A stretch of DNA of 64,000 bases, taken from NCBI GenBank assembly GCA_001600175.1, contig BCJC01000001.1, positions 2,713,652 to 2,777,651 of the forward strand, read 5' to 3'. The translations under genes and the position numbers were made by a program. Each line of letters opens with the position of its first letter. Position 1 is the first letter of the stretch. Positions 31,734 to 43,687 of the stretch are shown one piece after another. The DNA comes from Erythrobasidium yunnanense. Taxonomy: Eukaryota > Basidiomycota > Cystobasidiomycetes > Erythrobasidiales > Erythrobasidiaceae. The notes below the pieces were generated by a model. The model did not search any database. It was not told the DNA's origin and saw nothing but the letters and a program-made list of their open reading frames with translations.

Positions 31734-34700
31734 TCAAGCTCTGGAGAACTTGTTGAATAGTCTGCCGAGCTTAGCTCGAGGTGTAGCTGAGGTCGGGGCA
31801 GCCGGTTCCGCTGATTGGGGCAGGACAGGCTCCCTGATGACATGCGTTTGCATAACAGGCTTATGCTCGACAACGATGGGAGACATCTTTGAAGAGGCAG
31901 GGAAGGGGTAGCCAGCTTCCTCGCGCTTGAAGCTGCCTGGACCGACGGTACTGGCCGAATGGAGGGGACTTGTCGAGGATTGCAATTGCTCGCTATTTCT
32001 GACTGGAGGAGGCTTATAGACTGCTTCGTCGATAGACTGTAGCATAGGCTTAGGAGGTCGTGAAACTCCGCGGCTCTCGAATGAGGTCGCACTCGAGAAG
32101 CTCGACGGAGGTGAGTATGTAGGTCGAGAGGGCGATGAGCTCAAGCTTGCACTTGCACTGCTAGCTCCTTGTCCAGAGGTATGATACTGATGTCGCGAAG
32201 GTCGACCAGTTCTGTCGAGGGAGCCTGAAGCGTGCTCGTGATTGCGAGTACGGGAGACCCGTTGACGTCTGTTGCCAGTCGATGCCCAGTGGGCGTTCTT
32301 GTCCGCCTCTTCAGACCAAGAGTTCGAGGATGCGACGGAACCAAAGCTAGAAACGCCAGAGCCTGTAGTATTGAGGTGGGCATGCTGTAATTTGGCTGGT
32401 GCGGACGAAGTAGGGTGGCCACCAGTAAGCATGAGATCGCGCTGTTTCGCACGGTCCGCAAATGCTTGAAGATCGGGATTGCCGTTCGCAAAGGCACCCT
32501 TCAAGCGATCTGCAAATCGAGGCTTGCCCAACTTGGGCTGCCCTTCCACCCCATCGCTCGACTGTCGAGCAGCTGATAAGCTAGTCGAAACCGTAGGCGA
32601 GATGTTCTTGGTGTTTTGGCTAATCTCGCGAGCTAATGCTTGGAGATGTAGGGACACCTCTTCCAGCTCATCGCCAGCGGCAGGCGCTAGGTATGGGCTG
32701 ACAGGAGCTGTGGAAGATGCTCCTTCTCCGTGCTTATGCTTTCTTCGAGCACCTCGCTTGCGACGCCTTGTTCTTACTGTCGTACCAGCTTCAGGCGATT
32801 GTTCACCGTCTTCTAGCTCAAGGTCTTGCAGAGTTTCGTCGAGCTTCGCAGATTCGTCTTGCTGGTCATGACCATCGGGAAGATGACCTTCGTTGGCCAT
32901 GATCTCCTCAACGAGATCTGGCGGGAGCTCGACACTATGTCTGTGCTTTCTGCGAGCCGGCGATCCAAATGTGTCTGCGTGATTGAGCTGTACGCTATGG
33001 CGCGGCGAACGATGCTGAGGGGATTGGTAGAGACGGGCGCCTTCCGGGCGAGGCGATCTTCGCGTAGTCTGCTGGAGGTATACAGTCGAGTCTGAGATAC
33101 TGGCTCTTCTACTGCCTTCGCCCATGTAGCGAACGAGCTTGCCTGCCCACTTTCCAAACTCGCCAGCAGTTACTCTTGACGGGCAGCTGGCGGAAGTTTC
33201 GACATCGCAGAAAACCCGCGTCGCGAGATAGGTAGCCACCTCGTTGCCCATGCCTTCGAAGCGTGTTTCGAGGAATTCGATTGGGTTCAGGCGGAATTCG
33301 GAGAAATCTGGGTCATCGAGCGTTGGATCGGCCCAAGGACATCGATGGAAAAGGAGGTTGACGAGGACGATGCCCAGTGACCAGACATCTGCCCCTTTCG
33401 GCTCATACGATGGCTGAAGGTTGTTGCGACACTCTGAACAGTATCATATTAGCTAGGCAGACTTGTCGCGGAATAAGTTCGCCTCACCATAGGCCATATA
33501 AGGCTTGCTACCACAGTCGAAATCTTCGCACCTCAAGTCTGTTGTACCCAAGCCCCAGTCTGTGATCTTGATCACAATCTTCCCTGAGCTACCCATCTCT
33601 GCACGATTATCGACGATAATGATGTTCTCCGGCTTGATATCGCGGTGGCTAACTCCAGCATCATGACATGCTTGCAAAGCATCGCACATCTGCACAAACA
33701 TTCTGCTGATGAGGCGAAGTCTGCGTCTCGACAAGATGGCAGTGTCTGCGTTTGCAGCAAGGACAGAGGGACTTGGCGGCGTAGCTTCTTTCTCGTCAAA
33801 TGCATGACCGAGCGCCGGTGATTCGCCTAGAGGCGGATCGAAGACGCTAGACCCGCCATTGTGGTGCAGAGCCCTTGACACAATGGAAGCAGGCATTGGT
33901 GGACGAGTGCTGCCCAGTCTAGATGGCGCCCGAGATGGATCGCCGTCGATTCCTTCAGAGTCGCGAGCTTGCTCAAGCCAGAAATAGAGATCTTGTCCTG
34001 GGCAGTATTCGAGGACTAGGAAAAGCCAAGCAGAGGTCTCGAAGGCCTAGATCATACTATAGTCAGTCGTAAGACTGACATCGACAATCGCTGATGCGTA
34101 CCTTATGCAGAGCTACGACATTCTCATGATCCGGTAAAGCTCGATGAAGAGTTGCCTCAAAGCGCTGCACCTTGACTTGCTCTTCCGAGAGATTCTTCTT
34201 GCAGAGACACTTCAACGCAAACTCGCGTCCATATGTAGTGTTCGGCGTCCTGGTGTATGACCCAGCATCGTCGGTCGGAAAATGGTCTTCATCCTCGTAA
34301 TTCTCTTCAAAGAGCACTTCCTTGACTAGATAGACTATTGCATATGATCCATACCCCCTGAAAAAGAAGATCAGCAGCTTTCGCTGACCGAAATGGATGG
34401 GTGCTTACAGCTGGCGAACAATCTCGAATTGGACGGTATCCTCCTCGAAGATGCCCGGCGAGTCAGGACTTTGCTCCAGAGCATTTGTAATAGGTAGGTC
34501 CTCATGATCTAGTCCGATGCCCAATCTATCGCCCTCTTGTAGCAGATTCAGCTCATGTTCGCTCCATCCCGTTTCTTCCAGATTCCTCAAGTGCTTCGCT
34601 TCGTCTTCATCGTCTATATGAGCATGTTTCGGGAAGAGTGCCATGTCCCTCCTATCTACGAATGTCCTTTCTCCCAGATCATCATCGTCATCTATTGCGA

Positions 34701-35862
34701 AGTCGTTGTAATTCTGCATGCGTATCGGCACCGGCGATGTCTGATGTGACTGAGGCTCAGGCTCCGTTGTGAAAAGCGCTGAACGCCGCAGCGATACTGC
34801 GGAAGGATTCCTACTCCATAGACCCAGCCGCCGAGGTGTTGGCGAGTTGGGAGTCAGGAAAGCCGAGTTCTCCTCCCATGCTGGCCCTTCATCTACGTCG
34901 TCCAAATGCCAAGGCGTTGCTGCTCCATCCCGCTTTGCGAATAGCTGGTTGCTAGCTTCTTCGAACGATGCCGAACGAGAATGCCCTCGAATACTTCGGG
35001 AGCGCACTCGTGTGACATGGTTCACTCCTTCTAGATAGCTCTGAAGGGTGACGAGTGAAGGACGACGGCCCCGAGACGATGCACGTGATGAGGTGGTCGA
35101 AGCTGAGGATCCATTAGTGGTGCTTGGCTGCAGCGACGCTGAAGAGATAGAAGCTGAGGAGCCATGTACATTGCGAAATGCCTGCGAATTTGCGCTTGCG
35201 TAAGCATAAGCTGAGCCTGAGCCCGAATCGGGTGAAGTTGGGCGAGAGAGGGTAGCCAAATGGACGTTTGAGCTGCTTGAAGATTGCGCTGTAGAGTAGG
35301 AGAAGCTTGGACGAGATAGTGCTGAAGGGTAAGGAATAGGTGGGCGTCCGTCTATGCCAAAACTAGGACGAGGTGAAGCTGTTTTTCGAGCTGGAGATGA
35401 GACTGCCGACGAGCCGGATGCGATAGGGTCGCCAGCGCCCAAGCTTGCGAAAGCCGTGGAGCCAGGCGATTGAGGTGACGAGAAAAAGAAGGCTGACGGA
35501 GATGAAGGTGACTGCATAACGAGCGTCGAAGGTGGAATAGCGGCTGACAGATTAGATTGCGAGAAGAAGGGCGGACTGATCAGGCTTGATGGCGAAGGTG
35601 TCGAGCCAGCGGTATGGGTCGTATACCGCTGTGAGCTGCCTTGTCCAGAAGTCGCCGAGAGGTTCGAGGATGAGGATGAGTGACTGCTGCTGCCGGTGAC
35701 TTGGGCTTGAAGTCGCTGCATCTGGGCTGTCCGTATTGGAGGCGCATTGTTGCTGTATGTAGGCTGCTGGGATTGCTGCTGCTGCTGGAACACCCCTTGC
35801 CCATTCGGCGGCATGACAGGTGCTGCCCTACGTGGACTAGGCGGTGATGAGCGAGCCAGCAT
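31734..35862 (-). CDS. Ser/Thr protein kinase, KSP1/Ran1-like, with long disordered flanks
   Basis: Four exons give about 1,250 residues. The N-terminal 480 residues (from the ATG at 35862) are Ser/Gln/Pro-rich. The kinase domain starts at the first junction (34357): FEIVRQLGYGSYAIVYLV, REFALKCLCKKNLSEEQ, HRALPDHENVVALHK, VLEYCPGQDLYFWLEQARD, VSHRDIKPENIIIV, then DWGLGTT, CGSKPYMAYECRNN and ADVWSLGIVLVNLLFHRCPW. The KxLxKKxLxxEQ and PGQDLxxFLEQ blocks are typical of the Ksp1/Ran1/Sks1/Vhs1 group, which acts in nutrient, PKA/TORC1 and meiotic control. An insertion of about 70 residues separates the PGQDLYFWLEQ helix from the catalytic loop. The DFG motif is DWG and the APE/PEC position is YEC. 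The C-terminal 450 residues are disordered, with a histidine/arginine-rich part. Confidence 0.85.
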
Positions 35863-36818
35863 CACCTCGAGGCAAGACCTATCATCGATATCCAGTGGTT
35901 GAGGAGGTCAAAAGTGTCAGCTTATGCATCTCATTTCCAGGCTCGGCGCCCTTGCTGGGCAACCATACGCTCACCTCGTGCTCGCACTCCGCAGACAGCC
36001 GGACTTTGGATCTTTTGGGCTTTTTCGCTACGATGATGGTTGTGATTGATGTAAGGAAGTACTAATCAAAGCACTAAAGGCTTGCTTGCAGAATTGTCGC
36101 CAGATCCCCTCCCTTTTGCGCCTTGTTTGCGACGACGGCCCAACTTGGACTTGACTAGCTTTATCTTTGACGATTCATGCATGTGCACTGTTCTTGAGTG
36201 TCTTTATGTGTGTTTAGAGCTACAGATGCATTTTCAAACGATTCCTTGAAGCCGGGTATAAGTGAGCGCTTGATGAGGCAGATGGTATCGGACGCTGGAA
36301 GAGGTGCAAAGTCTCACAGGGTCAAGACTTCAATTAAATGACACGCAAGGACAAATACAAGCATTGCTACGACATCGCAACGTGTGAAAGCTGCAGCCTA
36401 TCTCAACGCATAAAGTGCCTTGCCGGGTTACACTATCAGGCTCGGAAAGAAAGAGGCTAGGTGAAGTTCAGCTCTGTGGGTCTGACAGATTAGTGATTGT
36501 CAGGGATTAGTCTACGCGTACCGCGTGCTGCTGAAGATCATGAACACGTCCGCCGTCTCATCCGCTTCCGGCTATCAAAGCTTATCAGTTTCGTTAACGA
36601 AGAAGGTCCTGGAAGATCCTAGAAGGCGATACTGATATTGCTTGCTGAACTTGATAGCTACAGGAGTACTCAGAACTGCTGCTTGATTGAATGAGGTAAA
36701 CTAAAGACCGCATGACGAGGAACCAGCCTGCGCATGCGGAGAGATTTCGTTCCACTGAGAGATGCGTGATTACTGATTGTCGTGTACTGAGTCGTTGCTA
36801 AGCGTTTCCACAGTCGTG
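35863..36818. other. Intergenic, about 960 bp, 5' flank of the KSP1-like kinase
   Basis: Neither strand shows a supported gene. It includes the kinase promoter and the 3' flank of the next minus-strand gene. Scattered A/T-rich stretches near 36330-36420 and 36590-36700 show no recognised motif. Confidence 0.35.
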
Positions 36819-39800
36819 TCATAATGCTGCCCTCAGAGCAGCGACATTCTCTAGTACTTCTCTTCTTTCCGTATCCGACATTTCCTCATCTTCGTCCAGT
36901 TCCTGTATATCGGCCACAATGTCGTCCAACACGCGATTGAAGACCTCCCCTCTTGTCGTACCAAACATATGTGCCAGCTTATGAGCTCGCTTGAACTGAA
37001 TACGGACACTGTCCATGGAAGATCTCGATGAAGCTCGGCTTGTACTGCGCCGAGAAGCGACATCAAACGCTGAATCTGCATTACTGAATGCAGTATGGCC
37101 AGAAAGAACACTGTCTCGCCCTGCGAACCTGTGCCCACGCACGCTAGAGAAGCGGGCATTGCTTGCGGTAGGATGAATGAAGGATAGGTTGCTAGTCCTT
37201 CCACCGAATGTGAAAGGTGGACTCGTGCCAGAGTCAGTCTCGTGTGACGATCTTCCCTCTGTCTGTAGGTCTTGTAGAACGCCTTTGCCTTTCTTGCCGC
37301 GCGCAGAAACGGTGTCCGGGACTCGAGCAAGATCTTCGAGGCCGTCTCCTTCATCCTCGTCGTCTGAAATATCTCCATGATCACTGTCTCTGGCCAAGGT
37401 GTCAGGCTGAGATCTTGCTCGTCCTCCATTTGTCTCCGCTTCAGAGACTTCACTCTCTTCCGCCAGAACGACCTTCGCAAAGTCTTGAAGTAGACGGTCG
37501 TCCTTGCATTCTGCCAGATAGCGCAGACTTGCGATGCTAGATCTATACAAGCTTGAGTTGGATGTTCGTCTGTAGACCCCAGGCCGCACGTTCGAGGCGC
37601 CCCGAAGCATACTTCTGTCTTCATCGTCTAGCTCTTCTTCGGGACGCACAAAGGCGCTACGTGGTCGGTCATCCCGTGGAAGAAGCTTCTGTTTAAGCGG
37701 TAAAAGCTGCTGAGGCGGTCTTTTCTGGCTATATAGCTGCTGAGGCGGGAGTGATCCAAATACCTTCTCTAGCTTCCTAGCTCGTCGAATAGCAGTTATG
37801 GTAGGTTCGCCGCCTGCTGTGACTGTTGCCGACTTGACTGCTTCTGATATACCACGCGTAGCGGTAGAATACAAGTCTGGCGTGACGTTCTGCCATTCCG
37901 TATAAGCTTCTGGGTCCAGATCGTCGAAGGCGCCCGTAGGGTATGCGGCTATTGAATGGAGATGCGATTTGCGTTTGGATAACCTATTTTCGCCGCGCGT
38001 ACCAGTTGAGCGAGGTGATGATGCGGAGCCGAGGTTCTTCAGATCGTCCGCAGAGTATCGCCGAGATAGATCTTTGGGCTTTCCGAGCTTTCCTCCGATC
38101 TTCGAACTAGCCCGGGACAGTATTTTGGGTGCCCGACGTTTCGTGGGCGTCTTCTCATCTGCGAGAGGGCCGACGTCCTCAAGAAGGGCAGAGACAGGAA
38201 CTCGCTCGCCCAAGAAGGCTTGGCTGCGTCACAACAGAGCGTTAGCCTCTGGCAAGATGTAAATTGACAGGACTTGCACTTACACCTTCATCAACTTCCT
38301 TCGTCTCGCTTCTTTCGCCTGCATTTCAGGAGAGAGCATGTCTCTCTGCATGGCTTTCGCGTCATTCAAGCTATCCGTGCTCAAAGGCGACCAAGGTGGT
38401 TCCTCCATCGTATCTTTGCGCTCTTGATCGACAGCAGGCGATTTGAGCGCCATCTCCGGAGAAGTGAAGGTATCGGTATATGAGCCTTGCGCCGCTGCAG
38501 AAGGATCGCGAGAGAGCCCACTGCTTGTGAGATCTAGGTCGTGGGTGTAGCCTGTACGGAGAGGCGGACTGTCCATCGTCGAAGAAGCCGTTTCATACAT
38601 CTCTTCGCTCATAGTGCGAGTAGACATAGGAGTCGTAGGTAGAGTATACCTATTGTTACCGCTCTTGGCTGCTGAAGTAGCAGGTATGCTGTCTACATAC
38701 GGCGCTTCGCCCAGCACAGCACGTAGTTTCCTATTCTTCTTGACGAGGTTCTGCTTCTCTTCAGCTGTCAGAAGATTGGTATTCTTAATTGGCATCAAAA
38801 CCTCAGCGGGCTCAGACTGATTTGATCCAAACGATTCTGACCGGAGTCTTCGCTCTTCGTCGTCGTTGCTGGACTTGACTCGCTGCATGGTTGCGAAAGG
38901 AGCTGGAGAGCGTAGTGCATCCTCTGCTGGAAGAGCACCGGCATCGCTGACTGTAGGCAGGAGAGGTCTGCCTGAAGAAGCTAAAGTACTCCTGGAGTCT
39001 TTGAGAAGTCGCGTGTGCGAGTCATAGGTCGAGACACTGTCGATTCTAGCAAGGCGTGCTCCGCTTGTGCTGGAGCTGAACTCTCTAGGTGAGGCGTCCG
39101 TAGTGAGAGAAGCTAGAGAATCGAAACTTGTTTTCGATCTAGAGATGTAGTTGGGGTAATTGTGTTGGTTGTGATATTGCCTGGACGGTGATGCGAGAGT
39201 AGAGTCGGCTGAAAGCGTAGGCGTATGTCGATATCGAGGAGAGACGTTGCCTGCACTATGTGCTCGTCTATGAGGTGATCGAGGAGGTGCGACACCTAGT
39301 CCAACCGCGTACTGCGCTTCTTGCGTGTCTATGATTTCTCTTCCTCCTTCCCCAAGCGCTCTCAGTGAAGGCAGCGCCAATGTAGGCGGGTAAGGCGCAC
39401 GTCCCGCAACATGAGCAGGAGGTAAAGGGTTCGGCGCTCTTGAATTGACAGATTCCCCAAATAGCCATCGAAGCTTATCATCCCTTCTCACAGCTGCGAT
39501 CTCCGCTCGTGTCGCAGGGTCTATATAACCTCCCGTAGTAGACGAAATACTAGGAGAAACCAAGCTGATGACAGAATCGCTTGAGGAGAATCTCTTCGGG
39601 CGGGAGAAATACGCTTGGATAGCTAAGTCGTCGGCCTCGTAGCGAGCATAGCGAACGTGATTCGTAGTCTTGTGCTGCTGCTGTCCAAACTCTTGCGAAC
39701 CTAGGTAATGCCGTAAAAGAGAGGCGAGTATCCACCTCTTGAGGCCCACAGCGTAGGAAGATCGATGTCGGGATTCTTGCTGAGCTGCGAATGCGCGCTC

Positions 39801-40651
39801 GTTCGTAGGTGTGTGGAGAGGCGTATATCGCTTGTCTGAGAGGGCTTGTGCGATGTTGGCTATGGGAGTAGTGTCTAAGGGAGGGAGGGCTAAGGGAGTA
39901 TCGCCAGAGAGGAGCGATTCGATAATAGAGTGGCCTTGATGAGGGAGAGTCATGGGTATCGAGTCGAGAAGATCGAGACTGGAAGTCTGGCTGTGAACGC
40001 TTGTAGGTCGCGTCTCCGGCGAGACCGACTGAACTGAAACGTCTTCAGGCGCTTCCAAGGTGTTTGGCTTGTGCACGATTGGGTCTGCATTTGACAACCC
40101 CGCCAGCTGAAATAGGTTCTTTGCTTCGTTACTACTCCATTCGCTTAGCCAGTCGATCGTATTGCTTAGAGCTTGCTTGAGTTGCGACTGAAATGTTGCA
40201 GTTGGCGATTCTTCTGCTGCCGAGCCTGATCGGTATTCGCCAATGACGGCTCTGTCTAGACTGAATGGTACCGCGTAGTTCTCGTCTGCTGCACCATCGC
40301 TTGATGCTCCTGGGATGTACTATCGAGCAGATCGCGTATGCGAACAATAAGCACTTTCTCCGCAGATAAACACGGGCGAAGTCAGCTTACCATCTCAGAG
40401 ATGTACATAGCACATTGTTCGAATGCTTCAGCAACATCGGCATCGGACTGGCTGCCCTTTGAGCCCTGTCGAAGATGCTTGAGAACCGCGAGCCCGTCGA
40501 GGAGGAAGAGCATAGGAGCCAGAGGATGTTGGCCGGCCATGGCATAGTCATGACTGCTATCTCGCCTTGGAACATGCAGAGTTGCGCGCAGGACACTCCT
40601 CCATTGCTGCTGCTGTTGCAACATCTCAAGCCAGGGATGATCTTCGAACAT
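36819..40651 (-). CDS. Large disordered protein with recurring KL-xxx-LGE motif
   Basis: Three exons join in frame: 40651 to about 40390 (MFEDHPWLEMLQQQQQWRSV), about 40318 to 38282, and about 38217 to 36819. They give about 1,160 residues. The first 130 residues are folded-looking (LKHLRQGSKGSQSDADVAEA; ALSNTIDWLSEWSSNEAKNL). The rest is Ser/Thr-rich, apart from five scattered islands with a shared pattern of basic residues, KL, two or three residues, a hydrophobic pair and G[E/S/T]: DDKLRWLFGESV, NRKLRAVLGEAP, RRRKLMKVQAFLGERVP, RARKLEKVFGSLPP, RAHKLAHMFGTTRGEVF. The third is built across the second intron. Such islands appear in basidiomycete proteins of unknown role. The short acidic C-terminal helix (ELDEDEEMSDTERREV) ends the protein. 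Confidence 0.7.
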
Positions 40652-41131
40652 ATTGATGTCGGTTTAGATGCATCTGGAGCAGAAGCAAGGGGCTGCTGTT
40701 GCTACGTCGTCGCTGTTGTAGTTCTTGTTTGTTGCGATTTCATTACGCGCTCGGACTCGCAGGACGAGGCTGCCCAAAGCGAGAAGTCGCAAACACTTTG
40801 GATCCGCGTCAATTGAGCAATGAAAGGTAGCGGAAGAGGCGTCTGCGATGAATGACGATGTATAATGGCTGCTATCGAGTTGTCAGGAAGATCCGTCAAG
40901 AAAGCTGGCACGGCTCTCGTAATCCTGCCAAATCGTCGATTTCTTAGATTGACAATACTTGACATCCGAGAAAGCAGACAGATTCCTTGCTGATACTCAC
41001 ATGCTGGCGTCCTCTTCCTCGGTCAAGATCTTCACCCTGTCCTTCCTGGCCAGCAGCTTCAGCAGCAGCATTCTCGACGTGCAATAACACAGGCAGATCC
41101 AGCCTGGTCTTCAGGCTTCATAGACAATACC

Positions 41132-43187
41132 ATGGAAGGCCATGGTCACACCTACGTCCACGTCGATGATGTCTCGCGAACGCTCGCTGTCTTTGGTTTC
41201 GTACGTCGATCGGCGTCTTTCAAGTCTCCGGTATCGATTAATTGAGATGTACTTCGCATCAGTACATCGCTGTCATTGGCCTATTCAGCTACACCTTGAA
41301 GGAACGCCTATACATGAGCGATGCCCTAGTAGCCTTGCTCATCGGAGTCGCAACCGGTCCTATCGCTTGGAATCTAGTCAATCCTTCCGACTGGACAGAC
41401 TACAATCAAGACACTACCAATCGCCTGACCTACGAAATCACGCGAATCGTCATCGGAATCCAAGTCCTCTTCACTGGAATAGCTTTACCCAAAGCATATC
41501 TTAAGCATGCCTGGGAGTCTCTCACAACACTACTACTGCTAGTCATGACGTGCGCGTGGCTAGTCTGCGCGGCTTTTATCTACGGCCTCATACCGGGTCT
41601 CACTTTCTTGGAATCGCTGTGCATCTCCGCCTGTATCACGCCAACGGATCCAGTACTCGCCAATTCAGTAGTGAAAGGCAGATTTGCCGAAAAGTATATC
41701 CCTCCACATGTGCGCAACCTGATGTAGGTCGGCTATCCTCAAAGCCAAGTACGCATATTCTGACAGCGTACCTATACGTAATCAATGTAGTGCGGCAGAG
41801 AGTGGTGCTAACGATGGTGTACGTTTGAAGCCTCACTTACACAGCAGAAGCTGACTGCGACCCTGTTCTTCAGCTCGGCTTCCCGTTCATCTACCTAGCC
41901 ATCTACCTCCTCTCTCGCTTCCAAGACAACATGAGCATCGGTCAAGAGATAGGATGGTGGATCGTTGACGTCTGGCTATACCAGATTGCGCTGTCCATCG
42001 CCATGGGCGCAGTGATCGGATATCTCGCTAGGAAAGCTGTTAAATATGCAGAACAGCATAAGCTCATTGACCACGAGTCGTGAGTCACCTCTCTTTCTCC
42101 GTTTATCTGTTCTTTCCCCTCCCCTTTCGGGCTTTCAGTAGCTGATTTCGGTTCACGCTCCTTCCCAATCACGCAGCTTCCTGGGCATCGGAATAGGCTT
42201 GACCTTTTTGACACTGGGTCTCAGTGGGTCTCTTGGCTCGGATGACATCCTCTCCGCCTTCGTCGTTGGCAATAGCTTTACCTGGGTGTGTGCGCCTTTG
42301 CCGTGGATATGGTTTAAGCCGATCCCTGACTAACATGTCATCTTATATCTCGCAGGACGACTATTTCCGCGTCCGCACAGAGGACGAAAGCTTCCAAGAT
42401 GTCATCGACTCGCTTCTCAACACGGGCATCTTTATCTACATCGGCACGATTCTTCCCTGGTCAGACTTCGGCAATACAAATATTGGACTACACGCATGGC
42501 GATTGGCAGTGCTCGGTATTCTAGTCTTGCTTTTCAGGAGATTGCCTTTCGTGCTAGCAGCCAAAAGCCTCATCCCGGACTTGGTCACTTGGCAAGAGAC
42601 GGCATTTGCTGGATGGTTTGGGCCTATGGGAGTGGGTGCAGTCTACTACGTGCAAGGTATGTGATCAGATCCAACCAGCTTGCTGTCAAGCTGACTCTAC
42701 AGTGGTTTTGCTTGCAGTCGGACTTCGCACGATTCCTGAGGATAGGACACACCTGAGACAGGTCATCGTGCCTGTCGTCTACTTCATCGTCCTGAGCAGC
42801 GTAGTAGTCCATGGTATAACTATCCCAATCTACAAGCACACTCGCTCTATCTACACACGGACCAAGTCGCTTACGATCTCGAGGACTCAGTCGAAAGCAC
42901 CATCCGAGCGCGCTATACTTGGCAGCAGTCGCTCAATCAGGGTAGACAGGCCTGCAGAGAGTAGTGGCGAGCAATCGAACGGTAGACCTGCTGGAAATGG
43001 CGACAAATCAGCACAACGGATTATGATGGTCGGTCCCAGTGACGATGCTACCTTAGCGAGCCCTCCACCTACAAGACCTGGAACTCCTCCGGCTTACCCA
43101 AGACCAGGGACGATCACCCCTGCTCAACGACAGGCGCAAGAGGCAAAGAACAATGATGCCAAGGTTGCTTTCGCGTCGAATGTCTGA
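41132..43187 (+). CDS. Na+/H+ antiporter, NHA1/SOD2 family (CPA1)
   Basis: At least six exons starting at the ATG at 41132 (MEGHGHTYVHVDDVSRTLAV). Twelve or so hydrophobic segments carry fungal antiporter signatures: ERLYMSDALVALLIGVATGP, GIQVLFTGIALPKAYL, SACITPTDPVLANSVVKGRF, AESGANDGLGFPFIYLAIYL (the ND pair of the ion-binding site, rebuilt across two introns), SLGSDDILSAFVVGNSFTWD and WFGPMGVGAVYYV. The enzyme exchanges cytosolic Na+ or K+ for external H+ at the plasma membrane and gives salt and pH tolerance. The cytosolic tail is only about 120 residues, close to S. pombe Sod2 and far shorter than the tail of S. cerevisiae Nha1. Confidence 0.9.
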
Positions 43188-43296
43188 AGGTCCCGTCTCG
43201 TGTGCCTCTTTGCTAGCTGTTGTGCTACAAGAGGATGGCCGGAATGCCGCTACGCGCGCTGAACGAACGTATAGCTCTGGCGAATCAGATAATGTA

Positions 43297-43434
43297 TGAC
43301 GTCATTTGTCTTGCAATTCTTACGCTTCCATAACATCGGAAGTCTTCCACTTCCATGACCACGGAAGTGCGCACTAGCGTTGTCAGACGTCCTCGGAATC
43401 TTCCAATTCTCGCTCTTCAGTGCAGGTATAAAAG
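43297..43434 (+). promoter_or_regulatory. Promoter cluster: CRE palindrome, two GGAAG inverted repeats, TATA box
   Basis: Within 140 bp: a perfect TGACGTCA at 43297-43304, the known site of ATF/CREB-type bZIP factors. Next come two adjacent inverted repeats built on CTTCC/GGAAG arms, one at about 43325-43342 (cttccataacatcggaag) and one at 43349-43368 (acttccatgaccacggaagt). A canonical TATAAAAG lies at 43427-43434. A pyrimidine-rich leader follows. Placement suggests the promoter of the coiled-coil gene with first usable ATG near 43688. No other TATAAAAG with comparable spacing was noticed in the window. The sites are read from sequence; their use is inference. Confidence 0.5.
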
Positions 43435-43687
43435 CCCTCACACTGTCCCTCTTCCTTCTCTCTTTCTTCATCAAATTTGATGCACTAACTTTCCTGAGCA
43501 CTGATTTCTAATCACTATGAGCCAGACGACACTCACACATCCTATCTTTCACATTCATCACTCCTAACTACTGTCACACCTCGATATCGCTCGAGCCAAT
43601 CTCGAGATATTCAATCGAGCAGCAATTGTCGGTCACTATCGCGCTAAGACCTGACCGAGTATATCAGAAGCATCGCACGGTATCCCT

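Noticed and set aside
43517-43567. 17-codon ATG frame in the leader of the coiled-coil gene
   Set aside because: No donor site to join it and no coding character; at most a uORF, so it was not listed as a gene.
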